Assembly: GCA_964513445.1 (NCBI GenBank)
Contig: CAZEMM010000026.1
Location: 1 to 27,158, forward strand
DNA: 27,158 nt
Source: Butyricicoccus_A sp964513445
GTDB lineage: Bacteria; Bacillota; Clostridia; Oscillospirales; Butyricicoccaceae
Reading direction: 5' to 3'
Part shown: piece after piece, positions 22,732 through 27,158 of the stretch
Position numbering within the stretch: the first letter of the stretch is position 1
How the letters are laid out: each line of letters starts with the position of its first letter
Notes under the pieces: generated by a model
Databases searched by the model: none
What the model was told of the DNA's origin: nothing
The model's input: only the letters and a program-made list of their open reading frames with translations
Program-made: the position numbers and the translations under genes

Positions 22732-22760
22732 TTGACACCGTGATGGAATGATGTTTTAAT
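22732..22760 (+). promoter_or_regulatory. moaC promoter
   Basis: A perfect TTGACA (22732-22737) and TTTAAT (22755-22760) are 17 bases apart, 69 bases before the moaC start. Confidence 0.6.
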
Positions 22761-22829
22761 ATAGACAACAGGCAGTCGCTTTTCGATAAATCGTAAATAT
22801 AGCATATGTGATAATTGAGGATCGCAAAA

Positions 22830-23312
22830 ATGGGATTGACACATTTAGATGAATCTGGCGCTGCCAGAATGGTTGATGTTGGAGCAAAGGAAATGACGCA
22901 GCGTACAGCCAGTGCGCAGGCGGTCGTGACGATGCAGCCTGAAACCCTGCATATGATAACGGATGGAACAGCGACAAAGGGAGATGTTTATTCCTGCGCT
23001 CGCATCGCGGGTATTATGGCAGCGAAAAAAACGAGCGAATTGATTCCCCTGTGTCATCAGATTCCAATTGACAGCGTAAAAATAAATATTGAGCCAATTT
23101 CACAAACGCAGCTCAAGATTGTAAGCACATTGAAGTGCACGTATAAAACTGGCATAGAAATGGAAGCGTTAACCGCCGCATCTGTTGCAGCGCTGACAAT
23201 TTATGATATGTGTAAGGCAATTGATCGCGCCATGCGGATCGACGATATCGTATTGCTTCACAAGGATGGCGGAAGATCCGGTCTATATCAATATCAGCCC
23301 CAAAGCATATGA
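22830..23312 (+). CDS. moaC: Cyclic pyranopterin monophosphate synthase MoaC
   Basis: This 160-residue enzyme, close to the 161 of E. coli MoaC, catalyses the second half of the first step of molybdenum cofactor synthesis, making cPMP from the MoaA product. Family features seen are Lys50 in ATKGDV, LIPLCHQIP (71-79), KTGIEMEALTAASVAALTIYD (106-126), with Asp126 and Lys129 matching the catalytic pair, and HKDGGRSG near the end. The ATG at 22830 is preferred over an upstream TTG because GAGGATC sits just before it. No moaA, moaE, mogA or moeA is nearby. The gene has its own promoter and is followed by a hairpin-rich non-coding stretch. Confidence 0.95.
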   Translation: MGLTHLDESGAARMVDVGAKEMTQRTASAQAVVTMQPETLHMITDGTATKGDVYSCARIAGIMAAKKTSELIPLCHQIPIDSVKINIEPISQTQLKIVSTLKCTYKTGIEMEALTAASVAALTIYDMCKAIDRAMRIDDIVLLHKDGGRSGLYQYQPQSI

Positions 23313-23342
23313 GACGGGATGTATAAAAAACTAAAGTGCAAG

Positions 23343-23505
23343 TGCAGGATGAACATCCGCATGGCGAGAACATAATTTCCAAACCCTGCTGGCGAACGCG
23401 TCAAGCAGTTCCCTTCAGGGTTCGGCAGTCCATAGTGATTTTCCCTGGCAAATGTTGTGCAACAGCTCCATTTTGCCGTTTGAAGAGAATCTCTATGGAT
23501 TTTTT
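23343..23505 (+). ncRNA. Hairpin-rich element downstream of moaC, ending in a T run
   Basis: Three successive pairings are visible on the plus strand. The first hairpin is GGATG/CATCC (23347-23358), extended by TGC/GCA with one bulged A. The second is AACCCTG/CAGGGTT (23382-23388 with 23416-23422). The third stem is CCATAG/CTATGG (23430-23435 with 23493-23498), enclosing GGCAAA/TTTGCC and a GTTGTGCAAC palindrome, and six T residues follow it. The end looks like a terminator. The rest could be a 3' UTR structure, an independent small RNA or an orphaned riboswitch. I do not recognise a known family and no promoter was found. Confidence 0.3.
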
Positions 23506-23580
23506 CTGCTCAAATATTCAACCTCATTGTGCAATCAGCCATCAGGAAAGGTGTGCAAAGTTCCCATGGCATAAAATCAT

Positions 23581-24024
23581 CTACCTGCTGACACTGCGCA
23601 TCCGTCTTGACACATCGCAGACAGCCCAGACCAGACAAAGCCCTGCTGCAATGCCGCACGCATACTCTATCGTCATACTTCTGAAGCTGCGAAACGCTGC
23701 CCAATCACCGACCGCCGCGCTCTGCACGGTATAATACAACGGGCGGCCGGGAACCAGCGAGATAACGGCCGGAAGAAAAAAGACGGTAGATGGTGTTTTG
23801 CATATGCGCGCCATCAGCTCTGCATAGCAGGCGCCTGCAATGGCGGCAACCAACGTAATTACGACAATGCGTTCAAGAAATGCTTCAGCTAACAGATACA
23901 CGCCCCACGTGAGTATGCCGCCAACCGAGACTGCAAGCAGCATATTACTGCGCACACGAAATAAAATCGCAAATCCCAGTGAACCGCCAAAAACCTCGAG
24001 CATTGAAACAGCAACGGCCAGCAT
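23581..24024 (-). CDS. Threonine/serine exporter family, YjjB-like small subunit
   Basis: This 147-residue membrane protein has four or five hydrophobic helices and matches the DUF3815 (YjjB) half of the ThrE exporter family. Recognisable pieces are VSMLEVFGGSLGFAILFRVR at the start and STVFFLPAVISLVPGRPLYY, a strongly conserved segment of the family. The start ATG at 24024 overlaps the stop of the preceding subunit (TGATG), with GGAGG nine bases upstream, so the two are translationally coupled. A longer in-frame reading would run into the upstream gene. The pair would act together in the inner membrane. The substrate may be threonine, serine or a dicarboxylate, as in related YjjPB. Confidence 0.88.
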   Translation of the reverse strand: MLAVAVSMLEVFGGSLGFAILFRVRSNMLLAVSVGGILTWGVYLLAEAFLERIVVITLVAAIAGACYAELMARICKTPSTVFFLPAVISLVPGRPLYYTVQSAAVGDWAAFRSFRSMTIEYACGIAAGLCLVWAVCDVSRRMRSVSR

Positions 24025-24788
24025 CAAACCATACCTCCTGTCATAAGCATTGCCGCGACAAATCCGGCTGCCAGCGTCCCTGTCCACAGCACCGCTTCCG
24101 CCAGACGCATCACGCCCGCTATGGTGTCCCCCAACATCATATCGCGCACGGCATTGGTCATAGCCACGCCCGGGATGAGCAGCATGATGTCACCAATCAT
24201 GATCGAATCCGCATGCAGCTGCCCTCCCGCCCGCGCGATCAGGCAGATAAACAAGCCGGTCACAAATGCAGCGAGAAAGTTAAATACCATGCGCGTCATA
24301 CAAAACGGCGCAATATGCAGCTGCATCCAACAAACGACCAATGCAGCCACGCCGGAGACAAACGCATCGGCGGCTGTGCCGCCAAAAAACAGACAATAGC
24401 TGACAGACGTGATGACACTGCCTAAATATTGTGCCTCTATGCTGTCGGGCTGCTGCATGGTCTGCTCAATGCGGTTTGCCAGCTGATCAAGCGTCATCGC
24501 ACCATGACAAAAGCTCCTGCTGAGTGTATTTAACGCATCCAGCTTTTTAAAATGGGTATCCCATGCTAAAATTCGTCTGCTCTGTGTCGCTTCCGTCCCA
24601 TCGGAAAACTCCAGCGTCAACACAATGCAAGCTGTGATAACAAACACATGGATGCGTTTTGCTCCGTAGCTTTGGGCGATCCGTGTCAGCGCGTCCTCGA
24701 CGCGGTGTACCTCCGCGCCGCAGCACAGCAGTGCCTCTCCCATGTCCAGCAGTACATGGGCGCAGCGGTTGTATTCTTCCGGATGCAT
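24024..24788 (-). CDS. Threonine/serine exporter family, YjjP-like large subunit
   Basis: This 254-residue protein is of the DUF1212 (YjjP) family, close in length to E. coli YjjP (256). It starts with a soluble region of about 110 residues carrying LLDMGEALLCCGAEVHRVED, the family signature, followed by five hydrophobic helices (PGVAMTNAVRDMMLGDTIAG being typical). I choose the ATG at 24788 (MHPEEYNRC). A TTG at 24839 would add 17 residues and has no better ribosome binding site. It is coupled by TGATG overlap to the YjjB-like gene. Confidence 0.88.
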   Translation of the reverse strand: MHPEEYNRCAHVLLDMGEALLCCGAEVHRVEDALTRIAQSYGAKRIHVFVITACIVLTLEFSDGTEATQSRRILAWDTHFKKLDALNTLSRSFCHGAMTLDQLANRIEQTMQQPDSIEAQYLGSVITSVSYCLFFGGTAADAFVSGVAALVVCWMQLHIAPFCMTRMVFNFLAAFVTGLFICLIARAGGQLHADSIMIGDIMLLIPGVAMTNAVRDMMLGDTIAGVMRLAEAVLWTGTLAAGFVAAMLMTGGMV

Positions 24789-24840
24789 AGACAAACGCCT
24801 GCTCCCTTCCGTATATCCTTCAATTTGTTGCTCCTTCAAG

Positions 24841-24957
24841 CTATTTTATTAATATATCCATAGAGCATCGTTTGCATTCCGAATCTTTCATTTTTCTATG
24901 GCAGCGCCGCTTACACAATCCAGAGGATCGTCCCGTTTTCAAAAAGAATCGGATCAT
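24841..24957 (-). CDS. Possible small Cys-rich protein upstream of the exporter pair (38 aa)
   Basis: This 38-codon ORF begins MIRFFLKTGRSS and ends with a basic, Cys-containing tail in which CKRRC and CKRC could form a small zinc-binding knuckle. GAGGTG lies close before the ATG (spacing about four bases, shorter than usual). It ends 52 bases before the YjjP-like start on the same strand, so the three could form one unit. I do not recognise a family, and the evidence is only the ribosome binding site, position and Cys spacing. It may be chance. Confidence 0.3.
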   Translation of the reverse strand: MIRFFLKTGRSSGLCKRRCHRKMKDSECKRCSMDILIK

Positions 24958-25027
24958 GCGCACCTCTTCCCTGCTCTGCTTCATCGCTCCGTCTGTTACC
25001 TTTTTTCTTATGCACCCAGGTCTTCTA

Positions 25028-25055
25028 TTGCATTTATTCTGAAATCGTGTATAAT
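25028..25055 (+). promoter_or_regulatory. Promoter of the VanZ-RDD gene
   Basis: TTGCAT (25028-25033) and a perfect TATAAT (25050-25055) are 16 bases apart. The -10 ends only 24 bases before the start codon, so the leader is short. Confidence 0.5.
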
Positions 25056-25079
25056 ATTGCAAAAAGGGAGGTGTGCTGT

Positions 25080-26267
25080 ATGCTAGACAAGCTTGATCCG
25101 TACATAGGGCCAATCATCCAGGTGTGCTTTTTATTTCCGGTGCTCGCAGCTCTGTTTACTTTGCCTTTCCTCATCCGCAATTACCGCAAATACGGTGGTA
25201 TAGCGCTTATGCGGGTGCTGGTCGTTTATTCCTTTATATTTTACGAAATGTGCGCCTTTTTCCTGACGGTGCTGCCGCTGCCGAGTCTGGAGAGCGTAGC
25301 GGCTGCGGCTCCGGTGCGTCCGTGCTTTGTCCCGTTCACAGATCTTATGACCGGACTGCAGCACCACGGGATTTCTTTCTCATCTCCCGTGACGCTGCTG
25401 CGCGTTTCCAACTGGCTGGAATTCTTCTCTTCCAGCGATTTCTTTCAGATATTGGCGAACATTGTAATGCAGATTCCCCTGGGCTTTTACCTGCGATATT
25501 ACTTCCGCCGCTCGTGGAAGCAGACCTTGCTGATCGGGATGTGCGTCAGCCTGTTCTACGAGCTTACACAGTTCACAGGACTGTGGTTCATTTATCCGCA
25601 CGCGTACCGCTTCGCCACAGTAGACGACGTTATCACGAATACGCTCGGCTGCATGGCAGGATTTTGGCTCACGCCGCTTCTTTCCTGGTTCCTTCCCACA
25701 AGAGACGAAATCGACAGAATTTCCTACGCCAGGGGCGAGCATATCACGCTTCTGCGCCGTGCTCTCGCTACGATACTTGATCTTGCAGTGTTTTTGCTGT
25801 TGTCAAAGGGCAGCGCCGCTTTCCTGCTGCGTTTGTCCGGTGGAAAGGTCGTAATTCCGGTATCCGCCGGAAGAATAGTCTGGTTCGTAATTTACTTTGC
25901 GCTGGTTCCCTGGCTTACAAAGGGCAAAACGCTGGGAAAGGCGGTTTTTAGCCTGAAAATCGCCGGAGAAGACGGAAAACGGGCGAAATTCTGGCAGCTT
26001 TTGCTGCGATATGTGCTGCTGATCTGCGTGGAGCCGATGCTGCTTTTAGGTGCTGTGATCATGCTGATTTTTGTGATGCTCACCATTTATCTGCACGGCG
26101 GAACGTTCGGCATCCGCATGCTCATCATCGCCGGGGAACTGCTGGTGCTGGCGTTTTGCATTGGCTTTCCGCTCCGCTGTCAAAAACGTTGGAATAAATT
26201 CCCTCATGGGCATTACAGCCACACAAAGGTCGTGCACACCGGAGGAAGGCAACAGCTTCCACAGTGA
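25080..26267 (+). CDS. VanZ-family membrane protein fused to an RDD domain
   Basis: This 395-residue membrane protein has two modules. The first 210 residues form a VanZ-like domain of five or so helices. It has PVLAALFTLPFLIRNYRKYG, then FQILANIVMQIPLGFYLRYYF and FYELTQFTGLWF, which correspond to the VanZ core NxxlFiPlG and sExxQ motifs. VanZ confers low-level teicoplanin resistance in enterococci, but most relatives have no known role. From about residue 225, ALATILDLAVFLLL and PWLTKGKTLGKAVFSLKI match an RDD domain, whose name comes from conserved Arg and Asp residues. The start follows AGGGAGG. An 11-residue longer reading would cross the -10 promoter. Confidence 0.85.
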   Translation: MLDKLDPYIGPIIQVCFLFPVLAALFTLPFLIRNYRKYGGIALMRVLVVYSFIFYEMCAFFLTVLPLPSLESVAAAAPVRPCFVPFTDLMTGLQHHGISFSSPVTLLRVSNWLEFFSSSDFFQILANIVMQIPLGFYLRYYFRRSWKQTLLIGMCVSLFYELTQFTGLWFIYPHAYRFATVDDVITNTLGCMAGFWLTPLLSWFLPTRDEIDRISYARGEHITLLRRALATILDLAVFLLLSKGSAAFLLRLSGGKVVIPVSAGRIVWFVIYFALVPWLTKGKTLGKAVFSLKIAGEDGKRAKFWQLLLRYVLLICVEPMLLLGAVIMLIFVMLTIYLHGGTFGIRMLIIAGELLVLAFCIGFPLRCQKRWNKFPHGHYSHTKVVHTGGRQQLPQ

Positions 26268-26304
26268 CCGAGAGCTTGAAAACCAATTTTGACCATGCGG
26301 GTAT

Positions 26305-26958
26305 TTATTTGCGTCTGCTCCGTTTTTTCATATCCTTCCGGATTGCTTCCATGGGCGCGCTCGGAACAGCGCCTGTTTCCCTGAAGCAGACGACCGTTTC
26401 CGCCATCGCCTCATAATTCAGCTGTGTGCCTCTGCTGTCCGGCACATAATCCACCGCCCGTTCTGCGGAGATGCCAAAGTGAGAAGCGGTCTGCACAGCG
26501 TCAATATTCGCGCCGAGGAAGATGAACTCCCAGCCGTTTTGTTCCTTTTCATGCTCAATCATGGCTTTGATCTTATCGGCAGTGTACGCACGGCTTGCGT
26601 TCTCATATCCGTCCGTGATGATGATAAACATCACCTTATCAGCCCGGTAGTCCGCAGCTGTATTTCTCTGGACGCTGGCGAGCTTATCAATCGTCCTGCC
26701 GATGGCGTCCAGCAAAGCAGTAGCGCCACCCACGAAATACTCCTTGTCCGTCATCGGGCCGACCGCCCGGATATCAATGCGGTCGTGGAGCAGGGTATAA
26801 CGGTTGTCAAACAGAACCGTGGTGATACGGCATTTGCCGTCCACAGCTTTCTGCTTTTCCAGCATGGCGTTGAAGCCGCCGATGGTGTCGCTCTCCAGTC
26901 CCGCCATAGAGCCGCTTCTGTCAAGGATAAATACGAGTTCTGTCAGATTCTTTTTCAT
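26305..26958 (-). CDS. VWA (von Willebrand factor A) domain protein
   Basis: This 217-residue protein is almost entirely one VWA domain. The metal-ion-dependent adhesion site is complete: DRSGS (Asp13, Ser15, Ser17), Thr80 in VGGATALLDAI, and Asp116 in IIITDGYENAS. No signal peptide is present, so it is probably cytosolic. Related proteins starting MKKNLTELVFILDRSGSM are common in Firmicutes, sometimes near phage or conjugative-element genes. Their function is not known. The start is set by AGGAGG nine bases before the ATG. That Shine-Dalgarno lies inside a perfect 15-bp inverted repeat. Confidence 0.9.
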   Translation of the reverse strand: MKKNLTELVFILDRSGSMAGLESDTIGGFNAMLEKQKAVDGKCRITTVLFDNRYTLLHDRIDIRAVGPMTDKEYFVGGATALLDAIGRTIDKLASVQRNTAADYRADKVMFIIITDGYENASRAYTADKIKAMIEHEKEQNGWEFIFLGANIDAVQTASHFGISAERAVDYVPDSRGTQLNYEAMAETVVCFRETGAVPSAPMEAIRKDMKKRSRRK

Positions 26959-26967
26959 TTGAAACAA

Positions 26968-27008
26968 CCTCCTGTTTTCGATGATATGAGTATATCGAAA
27001 ACAGGAGG
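26968..27008. repeat. Perfect 15-bp inverted repeat covering the VWA gene ribosome binding site
   Basis: CCTCCTGTTTTCGAT (26968-26982) and its exact reverse complement (26994-27008) flank an 11-base loop. Read on the minus strand as VWA leader RNA, AGGAGG of the gene is paired with CCTCCT, which would hide the ribosome binding site. Read on the plus strand, the hairpin is followed by CTTTTT like a terminator. The loop also contains TATACT on the minus strand (26994-26989), a possible -10. If that were used, transcription would start inside the repeat and the hairpin would not form. Confidence 0.85.
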
Positions 27009-27045
27009 CTTTTTGGTCGCTTTGAAAGCGACAAATCGGAAGCTG

Positions 27046-27158
27046 TCAATTTTGAATGTTCAACTCATTTTTTGAAATGAGATTATAGCTGACGAGCGCA
27101 TCGCCGTCAAGATTTTCCCGATTCATATCCACGCCGACAATGCCCTGATGATCATAGG
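27046..27158 (-). CDS. 3' end of an unrecognised minus-strand gene (partial)
   Basis: An open frame enters from the right edge and stops at 27046. The visible 36-37 residues include GIVGVDMNRENLDGDALVSY and end NELNIQN. The composition is protein-like, with balanced charge. It lies upstream of the VWA gene on the same strand, with 87 bases between them holding two hairpins (27017-27033 and the large repeat). A CTCATTT/AAATGAG repeat (27064-27081) lies within the coding end. I do not recognise the family from this fragment. Confidence 0.5.
   Translation of the reverse strand, partial: YDHQGIVGVDMNRENLDGDALVSYNLISKNELNIQN

Noticed and set aside
23336..23734. 132-residue plus-strand ORF after moaC
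   Set aside because: Its second half is antisense to the YjjB-like gene, and its first half crosses three stem-loops. No ribosome binding site was seen.

Overview
The window looks like a chromosomal stretch from a Gram-positive anaerobe of the class Clostridia, and I would guess the order Oscillospirales. The grounds are strong AGGAGG-type ribosome binding sites, moderately high GC, ordinary sigma-A promoters, and the gene set: EFR1-type flavodoxin/ferredoxin, L-lactate dehydrogenase, iron alcohol dehydrogenase, a stand-alone EutH, sigma-54 with a PAS-type activator, and YjjP/YjjB exporter halves. No rRNA, tRNA, CRISPR array or intact insertion sequence was seen. The genus is not determined.

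Region by region. 1-790: an XRE regulator (-), then a 326-bp gap with a textbook + strand promoter that leads into structured sequence with no convincing ORF. 790-5480: uppP (-) and recQ (+) are divergent with a promoter each. They are followed by a 38-residue membrane peptide with its own promoter and terminator, a class I glutamine amidotransferase-like hydrolase, and EFR1. 5520-8040: an OmpR/PhoB-type response regulator and PhoR-type histidine kinase, translationally coupled, with a clear promoter and terminator. 8045-10204: an AAA-CYTH fusion and L-lactate dehydrogenase, both (-). 10345-12116: an acyltransferase-3 protein lacking the usual histidines, joined directly to a decapitated and tail-less Hanks-type kinase and then a membrane-protein scrap, which reads as a decayed locus. 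12157-14422: degV (+) and eutH (-), convergent on a shared terminator. 14423-15903: two gene-poor stretches rich in hairpins around one hypothetical gene. 15904-18522: iron alcohol dehydrogenase, purE and a DUF554 membrane protein. 18569-22644: rpoN (-) and a sigma-54 activator (+), divergent from separate sigma-A promoters, then a YbaK-type deacylase. 22732-24957: moaC, a hairpin-rich non-coding stretch ending in a T run, and the yjjB/yjjP pair on the minus strand. 25028-27158: a VanZ-RDD fusion, a VWA-domain protein whose Shine-Dalgarno sequence lies in a perfect 15-bp inverted repeat, and the 3' end of another minus-strand gene.

Most genes are independent housekeeping or fermentation units. 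Functional links visible from sequence are the two-component pair, rpoN with its activator, and the two-part exporter. eutH, purE and moaC all lack their pathway partners here. The best leads for something undescribed are RNA-level: the VWA leader hairpin, the orphan promoter at 555-583, the terminator placed just before the amidotransferase ribosome binding site, and the structured gaps at 14423-15176, 15501-15720 and 23343-23505. I found no multi-gene system that I could confidently call new.
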